64,000 nt of DNA, taken from assembly GCF_003121585.1 (NCBI RefSeq), contig NZ_QEOO01000039.1, positions 17,390 to 81,389 on the forward strand, in the 5' to 3' direction. The notes below the pieces were generated by a model, which saw only the letters and a program-made list of their open reading frames with translations, ran no database searches and had not been told where the DNA came from. The first letter of the stretch is position 1. Each line of letters begins with the position of its first letter. This stretch comes from Nocardioides speluncae (GTDB lineage Bacteria > Actinomycetota > Actinomycetes > Propionibacteriales > Nocardioidaceae). Of the stretch, positions 34,874 through 46,488 are shown piece by piece. The translations under genes were made by a program, and so were the position numbers.

Positions 34874-35980
34874 CTAGCGGCCGGAGGCCCGGCGCCCGGA
34901 GGCCCAGCCGGCCGCATCCGGCCTGGTCAGCAGGTAGACCGCGGCACCGGCGGCGACCACCACCAACAGGATCGGTGGCGCACTGACCGCCGCCACGAGC
35001 GCGAGTGCCGCCACCGCGCAGGTCGACACGATCAGCGTGATCCGGGCCCAGTCCTGGCCGATCCAGGTGAGGTAGGCCAGCACCATCGCGGCGACCGCCC
35101 AGAGCGCGAAGACCACCAGCACCATCCACAGCGCGGTCATCAGCATCTCGTCGGTGACACCGTCCTTGGCCAGGTCGGGGTTCTGCTTGTGCGCCTCGTC
35201 TAGGACGCGGTTCTGGTTGCCGGCGAGCAGTGCGCCGGTCAGCACCAGGCCGACCAGCGCCATCGCCGAGCAGACCCAGGTCAGCGTGCAGGCGAGCATC
35301 AGCGAGCTGGGACGTACGCCGCGCTTGGCCGAGGCCACGACCGGCGGGCCGGCAAGCGGCGGCGTGACACCAGGAGCAGGCTCCGGCGGCGTACCGAACC
35401 CACTGACCGCACGCGGCTCGGGGGGCTCGGGGGACTCGGCCGGCGGCTCTGTCTGGTCGACCGGTGTCGGCGGAGCGGCGGGCGGGACGGCCGGAGCGTC
35501 GGGCCGTGCCGGCGGCGTACCGCCGGTGAGCGCGGTCGCCCGCTCCCGTTGCCGGCCGTCGAACCAGTCGCGGGCGGGCGGCGTCCACAGCATCAGCGCG
35601 GCGACGGCGACGATCGTGGACATGAAGCCGCCGACGACGAAGCCGGACAGGAGCAGGGGTACGGCGAGCACGGTGAGCGCGAGCCGGGCGCCGCGGTGTC
35701 GCTGCAGGACGTGCCAGCCGAGGATCGCGGCGGCGGCCGCACAGGCGCCGGCGATCATCGCCAGCACCCGCATGATGGTCAGCCCGGCCTCGGTGCCGAT
35801 CCCGAGCCCATCGGCCGGCGGCTCGCTCAGCGCCCGCTCGACGGACTCACGTACCTCGACGGTGTGCAGGCTGGACACGGTCTCGAAGACCGTGATGACG
35901 ACGAACACCGAGCCGATGATGATCATCCAGCCGGCCAGCGTTACCTGACCCGGTCGCTCCGCACTCGTCGCCTCACTCAC
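34874..35980 (-). CDS. Multi-pass membrane protein of unknown function with proline-rich loop
   Basis: 368 residues, not recognised. About seven hydrophobic helices: one near 17-40, three between about 68 and 132, then a Pro/Ala-rich cytoplasmic-type loop (about 150-225, many PPA, PEP and PPE units), then three to four helices from about 230 (LMLACTLTWVCSAMALVGLVLTGALL onward). A segment NRVLDEAHKQNPDLAKDGVTDEML lies between late helices. No catalytic motif is seen. It diverges from the GH31 gene at 36134; no partner gene. Confidence 0.65.
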   Translation of the reverse strand: MSEATSAERPGQVTLAGWMIIIGSVFVVITVFETVSSLHTVEVRESVERALSEPPADGLGIGTEAGLTIMRVLAMIAGACAAAAAILGWHVLQRHRGARLALTVLAVPLLLSGFVVGGFMSTIVAVAALMLWTPPARDWFDGRQRERATALTGGTPPARPDAPAVPPAAPPTPVDQTEPPAESPEPPEPRAVSGFGTPPEPAPGVTPPLAGPPVVASAKRGVRPSSLMLACTLTWVCSAMALVGLVLTGALLAGNQNRVLDEAHKQNPDLAKDGVTDEMLMTALWMVLVVFALWAVAAMVLAYLTWIGQDWARITLIVSTCAVAALALVAAVSAPPILLVVVAAGAAVYLLTRPDAAGWASGRRASGR

Positions 35981-36133
35981 CGCCTCATTCCATCACGCGC
36001 GCCCAAGGCCGGGCGCGCCGCACCGATCCAGATACGCCGGTTACTTCTGCGTACCTCTGGCGCCGGGACGCCGTGGGGCCTAAGGTCTCTCCAAATTCCG
36101 ATCGTTTCTGTCGTTAAGAGGTGCGAATCGCTC

Positions 36134-39100
36134 ATGTTCAATCACTCCCTGCGACGCTTGCTCGTCGTGCTCGCGATTCTAGGAACCGCCCTGGCGGGTC
36201 TCGCGGTGACCGCCGCGCCGACCGTCGCCGCCGGCGGTCAGCTGGGTGACGTCACCGGCTACGAGCGGTCAGGCGACACCTATACCTTCCGGTCCGGCGC
36301 CGCGGCGCTGCGGGTGATCTTCTCCGACGACGACCTGTTCCGGGTCTGGCTGGCTCCGGACGGCAAGTTCTCCGACCCGGCCAACGCCGATCCCAACAAC
36401 CCGCACGACCCGGACGCCGACATCATCGTCAAGGGCGACTACCCCGGCGGCCGCTCGACGGTGGCCGAGACCGACACGGCGTACGTCATCAAGACCGCGA
36501 AGGCGCAGCTGACCGTCACCAAGAAGCCGCTCACCCTGCACCTCGCGACCGCCGGCGGCAAGGCGCTGTGGGACGAGACCGCGCCGCTGTCCTGGAACGC
36601 CGACGGCACGGCGCAGTCGCTGTCGCGCGCGGACCAGGAGCAGTTCTTCGGCGGCGGCATGCAGAACGGCCGGTTCAGCCACCGCGACCAGACGATCCAG
36701 ATCTCGCGCGACTTCAACTGGAACGACGGCGGCAACCCCAACGCCGCGCCGTTCTACGTCTCCTCGCGCGGGTACGGCGTACTCCGCAACACCTTCGCCC
36801 CCGGCAGCTACGCCTTCACCGCCCCGGTCCGCACCAACCACGACGAGCAGCGCTTCGACGCCTACTACTTCGTCGGCGACGCCGAGCAGGTCATCGACGG
36901 CTACACCGAGCTGACCGGCCGGCCGATGGCGGTGCCGATGTACGCGCTCGAGATCGGCGACGCCGACTGCTACCTGCACAACGCCAACCGCGGTGAGCGG
37001 GAGACGCTGCGCGACTCCAAGGCGATCGCCGACGGGTACGCCGAGCACGGCATGCCGCTCGGCTGGATGCTGGTCAACGACGGCTACGGCTGTGGCTACG
37101 AGGACCTCGCCGAGACCGGCGACATGCTGCAGGGCAACGGCAGCGAGCTGGGCCTGTGGACCGAGTCCGACTTGACCAACCAGGAGACCGAGGTCGCCGC
37201 CGGCGTCCGGGTTCGCAAGACCGACGTCGCGTGGGTCGGCCCCGGCTACCGGTTCGCGCTGGACGCCTGTGAGAAGTCGCGCGACGGCATCGAGGACAAC
37301 AGCGAGGACCGGGCGACGGTGCTGACCGTCGAGGGCTGGGCCGGCACCCAGCGCTGCGCGGCCCCGTGGAGCGGCGACCAGTCCGGCACCTTCGAGTACA
37401 TCCGCTGGCAGATCCCGACCTACGCCGGCTCCACCATGTCCGGCCAGCACCTCGCGACCGGCGACGTGGACGGCATCTTCGGCGGCAGCGCCAAGACCTA
37501 CGCCCGCGACCTGCAGTGGAAGATGTTCCTGCCGATGACCTACGCGATGAGCGGCTGGGCGAACTCGGACAAGCAGCCCTGGCGGTACGGCGCGCCGTAC
37601 ACCGCGATCAACCGGAAGTACCTGATGCTGCACGAGCGGCTGCTGCCGTACTTCTACACCCACACGATGCGCGCCCACCAGAACGGCGTCGGCGCCACCA
37701 AGCCGCTGTACCTCAACTACCCGTCCGACCCGAACACTTGGGGCGACAAGGTCAAGTACGAGTTCCTCGCCGGTGACGACTTCCTGGTCGCGCCGGTCTA
37801 CGAGGACAGCACCCGGCGCGACGGCATCTACCTGCCGAAGGGCACCTGGGTCGACTACTGGAGCGGCCGGGTCCACCAGGGCCCGAAGACCATCGACGGC
37901 TACAAGGCGCCGCTGGACACGCTGCCGCTGTTCGTCCGTGCCGGCGCGGTCGTCCCGCAGTTCCCCGAGGGCACCCTCGACTGGAAGCAGGGCAAGGACT
38001 CCGGGCGGCTCGACCTCGACGTCTACCCGCAGGGCACCTCGTCGTTCGTCAACTACGAGGACGACGGCCGCACCCAGGCGCACGCGACCGGCAAGAACGC
38101 CAGCCAGGAGTTCAAGGTCGACGCGCCCCGGTCGGGCGCCGGCGACGTCGAGATCAAGATCGGCGCAGTGAAGGGCTCGTACGCCGGCAAGCCGGGCAGC
38201 CGTGGCTACACGCTCTCGGTGCACACCGACCGCTCACCCGACCGGGTCACGGTAGGCGGCTCGCGGCTCACCAAGCGCACCTCCAAGGCCGCCCTCGACG
38301 GGTCGAGGTCCGGCTGGTTCCACGACGCCGACGCCGGCATCACCTGGGTGCGCACCGACGCGCTGTCGACCTCGCGTGAGGTCGAGGTCGAGCTCGAGGA
38401 CTCGGCGGCGGTCGGCGGCATCCGCAGCACCGCCCGCGACGTCGCGCTGGACTCCACGGTCAACCCGATCGCGGTCGCCGGCGAGGCCACCGAGCTGAGC
38501 ACGACCTTCACCAACCAGACCGGGGTGCGGGTGAGCCTGCAGGGCATCACCCCGACCGTGCCCACGGGTTGGACGGCGACGCCGACCGGCGCCGCGCCGA
38601 CCGGCCGGGTCGAGCCCGGCAAGTCGGTCACCGCGACGTACCAGCTCACGCCGGCGGCGGCCGCCGAGCCGGGCACGGCCGAGCTGAGCCTGCGTGCGTC
38701 GTACACCGTCGACGGCCAGCCGTTCTCGGTCACCGACCGCTCGCAGACCACGCTGGCCTTCGCCGACGTGGCGTCCGCGGCCAACAATGTCGGCGTCACC
38801 CGGTCCGACAACCCGGCGCCGGGCAACCTCGACGGGGGCGGCAACTCGTTCCTCGCCGAGCGGCTCGCCGAGAAGGGGGTGACGCCGGGCGCGCAGCTCA
38901 GCCTGAACGGGTTCGACTTCACCTGGCCGAACGCCCAGCCCGGCACCGAGGACAACGTGGCCGCCGACAGCGCGACCGTCAGCGTCACCGGACAGGGCAA
39001 CGCGCTCGCGTTCCTCGGCACCGGCACCAGCGGCTCGGCCGCCGGCACCGCCACCGTCCACTACGCCGACGGCACGACCAGCACCGCCACCCTGGGCTTC

Positions 39101-39736
39101 CCGAACTGGTGCTGCCTGGCGACCGACTCGTACGGCGCCAAGATCGCGGTCGCGATGAAGGGCCGTAACACCCAGGCCGGACCCGCCAACGCCACCACCG
39201 ACTACCGGCTCTACACCAAGACGCTGCGGATCGACCCGTCGAAGCAGGTGGTCGCGGTGACGCTGCCGTCGGCGCCGTCGGTGCACGTGTTCGCGATGAC
39301 GGTCGGCACCGAGGACGTCGTACCCCCGCCGGTCCCGAACGGCCAGTACTCGCTCACCAACACCGAGTCAGGTCTGGCCCTCGACGCTCCCGGCAACACC
39401 AGCGCCGGGCAGCTCACGGTCTCACCGGTCGGCGCCGCCGCCTCCCAGAAGTGGGTGCTCACCCAGCAGGACGACGGCTCGTACCAGATCAAGAACGCCG
39501 GCAGCGGGCTGTGCGCGGACGTGGCCTTCAGCTCGCAGACCAGTGGGGCGGAGGTCGTGCAGTACTCCTGCGGCACCACGCCGAACCAGCGCTGGGCGAT
39601 CACCAACGCCGCCGGCGTGCTGACGATCAAGGCCAAGCACAGCGGCCTCAGCCTGGCCGCCGGCGCAGGTGGCCTGGTCGTCCAGGTCACCGACACCGGC
39701 GCCGCCAACCAGCGCTGGCGAGCGACCGCCAACTGA
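36134..39736 (+). CDS. Secreted GH31 glycoside hydrolase with NEW3-like and ricin-type lectin domains
   Basis: 1200 residues. Signal peptide about 1-33. N-terminal beta-sandwich, then the GH31 barrel (about 270-600) with the nucleophile region RKTDVAWVGPGYRFALDACEK and the acid/base region APWSGDQSGT. QFFGGGMQNGRFSHR is the substrate-loop segment. A DUF5110-like C-terminal barrel domain (PLFVRAGAVVP...YEDDG) follows. Then come a NEW3-like module (TELSTTFTNQTGVRVSLQGI), a region with paired Cys (FPNWCCLATDSY) and a C-terminal ricin-B lectin (about 1070-1200) with repeated QKW/QRW motifs. It acts outside the cell on alpha-linked glycans. The lectin suggests binding to galactosides or other polysaccharides; the substrate is not determined. 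Confidence 0.9.
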   Translation: MFNHSLRRLLVVLAILGTALAGLAVTAAPTVAAGGQLGDVTGYERSGDTYTFRSGAAALRVIFSDDDLFRVWLAPDGKFSDPANADPNNPHDPDADIIVKGDYPGGRSTVAETDTAYVIKTAKAQLTVTKKPLTLHLATAGGKALWDETAPLSWNADGTAQSLSRADQEQFFGGGMQNGRFSHRDQTIQISRDFNWNDGGNPNAAPFYVSSRGYGVLRNTFAPGSYAFTAPVRTNHDEQRFDAYYFVGDAEQVIDGYTELTGRPMAVPMYALEIGDADCYLHNANRGERETLRDSKAIADGYAEHGMPLGWMLVNDGYGCGYEDLAETGDMLQGNGSELGLWTESDLTNQETEVAAGVRVRKTDVAWVGPGYRFALDACEKSRDGIEDNSEDRATVLTVEGWAGTQRCAAPWSGDQSGTFEYIRWQIPTYAGSTMSGQHLATGDVDGIFGGSAKTYARDLQWKMFLPMTYAMSGWANSDKQPWRYGAPYTAINRKYLMLHERLLPYFYTHTMRAHQNGVGATKPLYLNYPSDPNTWGDKVKYEFLAGDDFLVAPVYEDSTRRDGIYLPKGTWVDYWSGRVHQGPKTIDGYKAPLDTLPLFVRAGAVVPQFPEGTLDWKQGKDSGRLDLDVYPQGTSSFVNYEDDGRTQAHATGKNASQEFKVDAPRSGAGDVEIKIGAVKGSYAGKPGSRGYTLSVHTDRSPDRVTVGGSRLTKRTSKAALDGSRSGWFHDADAGITWVRTDALSTSREVEVELEDSAAVGGIRSTARDVALDSTVNPIAVAGEATELSTTFTNQTGVRVSLQGITPTVPTGWTATPTGAAPTGRVEPGKSVTATYQLTPAAAAEPGTAELSLRASYTVDGQPFSVTDRSQTTLAFADVASAANNVGVTRSDNPAPGNLDGGGNSFLAERLAEKGVTPGAQLSLNGFDFTWPNAQPGTEDNVAADSATVSVTGQGNALAFLGTGTSGSAAGTATVHYADGTTSTATLGFPNWCCLATDSYGAKIAVAMKGRNTQAGPANATTDYRLYTKTLRIDPSKQVVAVTLPSAPSVHVFAMTVGTEDVVPPPVPNGQYSLTNTESGLALDAPGNTSAGQLTVSPVGAAASQKWVLTQQDDGSYQIKNAGSGLCADVAFSSQTSGAEVVQYSCGTTPNQRWAITNAAGVLTIKAKHSGLSLAAGAGGLVVQVTDTGAANQRWRATAN

Positions 39737-39737
39737 G

Positions 39738-39822
39738 GGCCGCGCGCGCTCGCGGTACCGAAGAGTACGACGGTTCCCGGCTAGGGATTCCGGCCTACTC
39801 TTCGGTACCGCAGCGCGCGGCC
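39738..39822. terminator. Large bidirectional hairpin between GH31 and clpB
   Basis: Inner stem CGGTACCGAAGAGTA (39753-39767) with its exact complement at 39796-39810. Outer stem GGCCGCGCGCGCT (39738-39750) pairs with AGCGCGCGGCC (39812-39822) with a 2-base bulge. It fills the whole gap between the convergent genes. Confidence 0.75.
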
Positions 39823-39823
39823 G

Positions 39824-42439
<2,616 letters not shown>

Positions 42440-42493
42440 CTTCTGGGTGTCCCCCTCGTCCTCGGGTGGTCGAGCAGCTGTCCTGCGAACCTA

Positions 42494-42537
42494 GTCTCGG
42501 ATGGTCGAGCAGGTTGCGCAGCAACCGTCGTCGAGAC
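42494..42537. repeat. Palindromic dispersed repeat, family B copy 2 (partial)
   Basis: GTCTCG (42494-42499) pairs with CGAGAC (42532-42537), with an inner GGTTGC-GCA-GCAACC hairpin (42512-42526). It shares GGTTGCGCAGCAACCGTC with the element at 31880-31960. A neighbouring GGTGGTCGAGCAG near 42467 resembles another half arm. Confidence 0.5.
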
Positions 42538-42568
42538 CACTCTGGCCTCACTCGGGATAACGCACCAG

Positions 42569-42593
42569 AAGTTGAGTCTGTTCTACTCAACTT
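42569..42593. promoter_or_regulatory. HAIR element (HspR operator) upstream of clpB
   Basis: AAGTTGAGT (42569-42577), 7-bp spacer, ACTCAACTT (42585-42593): perfect 9-bp arms with the spacing of the HspR-associated inverted repeat. It lies 130 bp from the clpB start and 122 bp from the divergent fic gene, so it might affect both. Confidence 0.8.
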
Positions 42594-42714
42594 TGGGAAC
42601 GATGGTGATCATTGGGATCTACGTAGACTGCAGACTCACTCTCTCCTTAAGTACGGATTTCATCGGATCCAGGTACGCTAAATACGCCAAACTTCGGAGG
42701 AGGCGAAGGAAACC

Positions 42715-44172
42715 GTGGATAACGGCCTGGTCTTCAGCAGCGAGCTGCCACCCGCCACCATCGCTGACCGAGTCCGGCGTGGCGAGCTGACCCGGATCGC
42801 CACCGGCGTGTACAGCACCGAGATCGGCCGTAGTGTCGAGGAGGTCGTTCGCGCGCATCTCTTCGACATCGCAGGGCGGCTGCTGCCGGGCGCGGTGATC
42901 ACCGACCGTTCCGCGCGCACCGGTGCGCCCGTCGCCGGCGTTCTCTATCTCGCACGCCCGGGGCGCCCACGCGACATCGACCTGCCCGGGCTGCTTGTGC
43001 GAGCACGCGCCGGTGCAGGTCCACAGCCAGACGACATCTCACTCCCGGGCGGCCTCTATCTCGCCTCGCGTCCACGCGGTCTCGCGGAGAACGCCCGGCC
43101 TTCCCGAGCACGCGCGGGCGGCCGACGGACGCTCGACCAGTCGGAACTGGGTGACTGGGTCGACTACATCTGCACGACCGACGGCCCCGAGCTGTTGGCT
43201 GAGTACCGGCGCCTCGCCGTTGGGCTCGCGCCCACACTGGGCGTCGGTGACGAGCACATCCACAGACTGGAGCGGCTGATCGGCATCGCCCTCGGCACCC
43301 GTGCGAACGAGCCCACCACATCCGCTGCCCTCGCCGCACGACGGTCAGGACGTCCGGTCGATCAGGCGAGAGTACGACGCTTCGAAGACCTCGCCGCCGC
43401 TCTCCGCGGCGCAGCACCGCAGTCGCATCCGCTCGATCCAGCGGCTTCCGGACGCAATACCTACGAGCCCTTCTTCGAGGCGTACTTCTCCAACTTCATC
43501 GAAGGTACGGAGTTCGAAGTCGACGAGGCACGGCAGATCGTCTTCGACGGTGTCGTGCCGTCCGGTCGTCCGGAGGACGCCCACGACGTGCTCGGCACCT
43601 ACCGCCTCGTCGCCGACGCCGACGAGATGTCGCAGACCGGGACCGACCCCGACGAGTTCATCGCGCTGGTCAAGCGCCGGAACGCCAGGATCATGGAGGG
43701 TCGGCCAGGCCAGCGGCCCGGGCAGTTCAAGGAGCTTGCCAATCGAGCCGGGGCCACCTCGTTCGTCGAGCCGGCGCTCGTCGAGGGAACACTGGCCGCA
43801 GGCTTCCGGCTCCGCGACGAGCTGGACACAGCGTGGGAGAAGGCTCTGTACGTCGCGTTCGTGGTAGCTGAAGTGCATCCCTTTGCCGACGGCAACGGCC
43901 GCACGGCGCGCGTGATGATGAACGCCGAGCTCCACGCCGGCGGCCAGAGCCGCATCATCATCCCGACGGTCTTCCGCCAGGACTACCTCGATGGACTCCG
44001 ACTGCTCTCCCGCCGTGACGACCCCAGCGTCTTCATCAAGGCGATGCGGTACGCGCACGACTTCACCGCCAGCATCGACTTCTCGACGTTCACCGAGGCG
44101 AAGGCGCACCTTCAGACAGCCCACGCGTTCGACGAACCGGACAGCGCGCAGCGGCTGCGAATCCGGGTGTGA
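42715..44172 (+). CDS. Fic-family protein with N-terminal AbiEi-like winged-helix domain
   Basis: 485 residues from a GTG preceded by CGGAGGAGGCGAAGGA. The N-terminus (PPATIADRVRRGELTRIATGVYSTEIGRS, then VVRAHLFDIAGRLLPGAVITDRSA) has the 'RRGEL.RI..GVY' pattern of AbiEi-type antitoxin DNA-binding domains. The C-terminal half is a Fic domain with the full motif HPFADGNGRTARVMMN (about 388-403) and the preceding EKALYVAFVVAEV. Catalytic His and the phosphate-binding GNGR loop are intact, so AMP or phosphate transfer is likely. An S-x-x-x-E-[GN]-type inhibitory motif is visible as SNFIEGTEF (about 262-270), typical of class II self-inhibited Fic proteins. Confidence 0.82.
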   Translation: MDNGLVFSSELPPATIADRVRRGELTRIATGVYSTEIGRSVEEVVRAHLFDIAGRLLPGAVITDRSARTGAPVAGVLYLARPGRPRDIDLPGLLVRARAGAGPQPDDISLPGGLYLASRPRGLAENARPSRARAGGRRTLDQSELGDWVDYICTTDGPELLAEYRRLAVGLAPTLGVGDEHIHRLERLIGIALGTRANEPTTSAALAARRSGRPVDQARVRRFEDLAAALRGAAPQSHPLDPAASGRNTYEPFFEAYFSNFIEGTEFEVDEARQIVFDGVVPSGRPEDAHDVLGTYRLVADADEMSQTGTDPDEFIALVKRRNARIMEGRPGQRPGQFKELANRAGATSFVEPALVEGTLAAGFRLRDELDTAWEKALYVAFVVAEVHPFADGNGRTARVMMNAELHAGGQSRIIIPTVFRQDYLDGLRLLSRRDDPSVFIKAMRYAHDFTASIDFSTFTEAKAHLQTAHAFDEPDSAQRLRIRV

Positions 44173-44436
44173 CCACGACCGCCACCTTCTGCGGCGCCGC
44201 GGCGTACACCCCGACTGGGGCGAGCACGAGCGCGCCGCAGTTCGCGAACACGATGGCAACGATCTGCCGTCAGGTCAGCCTGTTCTGAGCATTCATCAAA
44301 CCCAACCTCCTCCGCGAACGATGTCGGCGTCGAACCGGCTCACGACCGTTCCATTCCGCGATATGTCCCACAGTTTTTGGCGGAGTCCGGAGGGTAGGAG
44401 CCAGTGACACCACAACTGTGACCTTGGAGGGGAACC

Positions 44437-45834
44437 TTGACCGACGCCACCTACGCCAACCTGTCCACCCTGAAGGGTGAGCTGAAGCGCGCCGCCATCG
44501 ACGCCTACATGGTGTCTCAGGGCTGGAAGCTCTACGACGCCGGCGCGACCCACTACTGGGATGGCGACGACGGCGACGATCCGGGTGAGAGCATCTCGCG
44601 CCCTGGGGAGAACGGCGAAGGCGGCGGCGACTGGGCGGCCAACAAGATCAAGGAGTTCTTCGTCGGAGACAGCCGGGACGAGGAATGGAGCGCGGCCTTC
44701 GGCAAGGTCCGCCAGCGGATCGACGAATATCTCAAGCCCTGGGAGGACCTGCCCGACCCCGCGCTGTTCGACAACTACGTCGAGGACCTCCGCAAGGCCA
44801 CCGTCAAGCTGGCCGTCGCCACCTCGACCAGCGGAGGCGTCGCGTCCGGCGCCGGCCGCATGGGCGCTCAGCTGAAGATCATCGACGAGAACTCCTCGGC
44901 GATGTCCGGCGGCACCATCTCCGCCTTCAAGTCCAAGTTCATGATGGAGCTGGGCAAGGCGATCGGCGGGCACCACGGCCTGACCGTCATCCTCGGCCAG
45001 GCGATGACCGCCGAGCAGAACCTGCTGAAGGGGGCCCGCGAGGACGTGGCTCAGGCCGTCGCCAACGCGACGAAGTCACTCGAGGCCTATGCACTGGGGG
45101 GCAGCTCCAGCTTCTCGTTCGCGCTGAAGGTCGCCGGGGCGGTGGTCGCCGGCGTGGCCGTCTTCGCCACCGGCGGTACTGGCGCGGTCGTCGCGCTCGC
45201 CGGCGCCGGCGCCGGGCTCACGCTGCTGACCACGCTGGCGGAGCAAAGCGAGAAGAACGCCACGGAGCCCAAGGCGAAGGACTACGAAGGCCTGATGAAC
45301 GGCTTCAAGACCGCCCTGGACGACATCAACAAGGCGATCAAGAACGAGGAGGGCGGGGTCCGCGACAACCTCAAGGACAACCTCGGCAGGGTGCAGACCG
45401 ACGAGGCGTCGTACAACCTCACCAACCCGCTCCAGAACATCTCCGACGACAGCCAGCTCCACGACGACGCCAAGGGCCGGGCGATCATCCACAACAAGTC
45501 ACTCGTCTTCGAGATCACCGACACCGCGATGCCCACCATCGCCGACGAGCTGGTCGCGGCGAAGGAGCTCGTGTGGGCCGGCTGGTCGGCCACGCCGTAC
45601 TACCGCGACGCGAGCATCGGCCTGGCCGATACCGGCCCCTACACCCATTGGGCAGACCTCGCCGGACCGCTCTGGCGCCTGATCGGCGACCTCGAGTGGG
45701 AGGTGCGCAACGGCGCCACCTCCCTCAAGCTCGCCATCGAGGACATGGGCCAGACCGACACCGACGCCAAGGACGCCCTGGAGAAGCACGCCGAGACGCT
45801 CAAGGACTACACGAACTACGAGGTCCCGAAGTAG
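44437..45834 (+). CDS. Orphan helical protein with glycine-rich hydrophobic hairpin
   Basis: 465 residues, not recognised. Start is TTG at 44437 because TTGGAGGGGAACC immediately precedes it. The sequence is mostly alpha-helical and acidic, without a signal peptide. A hydrophobic Gly/Ala-rich region at about 226-268 (ALKVAGAVVAGVAVFATGGTG, then AVVALAGAGAGLTLLTTLA) could insert into membranes. Helical segments on both sides (FDNYVEDLRKATVKLAVAT, GFKTALDDINKAIKNEEGG) resemble the long helices of WXG100/LXG-type secretion substrates or pore-forming proteins. WSAAF near residue 87 is the nearest thing to a WxG motif. No ESX genes are nearby, so function is open. Confidence 0.6.
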   Translation: MTDATYANLSTLKGELKRAAIDAYMVSQGWKLYDAGATHYWDGDDGDDPGESISRPGENGEGGGDWAANKIKEFFVGDSRDEEWSAAFGKVRQRIDEYLKPWEDLPDPALFDNYVEDLRKATVKLAVATSTSGGVASGAGRMGAQLKIIDENSSAMSGGTISAFKSKFMMELGKAIGGHHGLTVILGQAMTAEQNLLKGAREDVAQAVANATKSLEAYALGGSSSFSFALKVAGAVVAGVAVFATGGTGAVVALAGAGAGLTLLTTLAEQSEKNATEPKAKDYEGLMNGFKTALDDINKAIKNEEGGVRDNLKDNLGRVQTDEASYNLTNPLQNISDDSQLHDDAKGRAIIHNKSLVFEITDTAMPTIADELVAAKELVWAGWSATPYYRDASIGLADTGPYTHWADLAGPLWRLIGDLEWEVRNGATSLKLAIEDMGQTDTDAKDALEKHAETLKDYTNYEVPK

Positions 45835-45849
45835 CCCAGCGGCTGCCGA

Positions 45850-46488
45850 TCAGGGCGTGATCGGACCGTAGATCGAGGTGGTGGCACCGGTGGAGATCGC
45901 CCAGTAGCGATCGCCGTACGACCAGTGCCACCACTCGGTCGGGTAGTTGACCAGGCCGCCGGCACGCAGGGCCTTGCCCATCACCGCGCGGTTCTCCGTC
46001 GCTTCCGGGGAGACGTTGGTGGCGGCGGTGAAGCAGGCGTTGTCGGAGTCGACCGGGGTGGCGTCGATCTCGGTGCCGAGGTCCAGCCGGGTGCCGTCGT
46101 CGTGGCACAGCGTCAGGTCGACCGCGCCACCCGCACAGTGCGGCGCGACCGCCACCGGCGCGACGTACTTGCTGGCCTCACGGAAGGTGTCGTCCGCGGT
46201 GAGGTGCGGCTGCTCGCGAGCCAGCCGCGCGCGGTAGCCCTCGAACGCCGTCCCCTGGTCGGTGACCGAGCGATGCCCCTCCACCACCAGCAGGTGCAGC
46301 CCCGCGGGCAGTGCGGACTGCGCGAGCACCAGCCGGTCACGTACGCCGGCGCGCACCATGCTCCCGGTCGGTCCGGCGACCGGCGAGGCGTCGTACCGCA
46401 GGCCGGCCTCGTCACGAAGCGAGACCATGGGCTCGCCGCAGTCGGCGACCGGCAGCGCCGCGACCGCCTCGTCAGACAGCAGGATCAT
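45850..46488 (-). CDS. VanX-type D-alanyl-D-alanine dipeptidase
   Basis: 212 residues; the ATG overlaps the ddl stop. Peptidase M15D motifs: SVTDQGTAFEGYRARLA, the zinc-binding PHCAGGAVDLTL (His and Asp, about 121-132), and PTEWWHWSYGDRYWA with catalytic Glu and the third zinc ligand His (about 183-197). It hydrolyses D-Ala-D-Ala. There is no signal peptide, so it acts in the cytoplasm. Coupling to a D-Ala-D-Ala ligase is unexpected because the two enzymes oppose each other. No vanH, vanS or vanR is present. Confidence 0.9.
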   Translation of the reverse strand: MILLSDEAVAALPVADCGEPMVSLRDEAGLRYDASPVAGPTGSMVRAGVRDRLVLAQSALPAGLHLLVVEGHRSVTDQGTAFEGYRARLAREQPHLTADDTFREASKYVAPVAVAPHCAGGAVDLTLCHDDGTRLDLGTEIDATPVDSDNACFTAATNVSPEATENRAVMGKALRAGGLVNYPTEWWHWSYGDRYWAISTGATTSIYGPITP

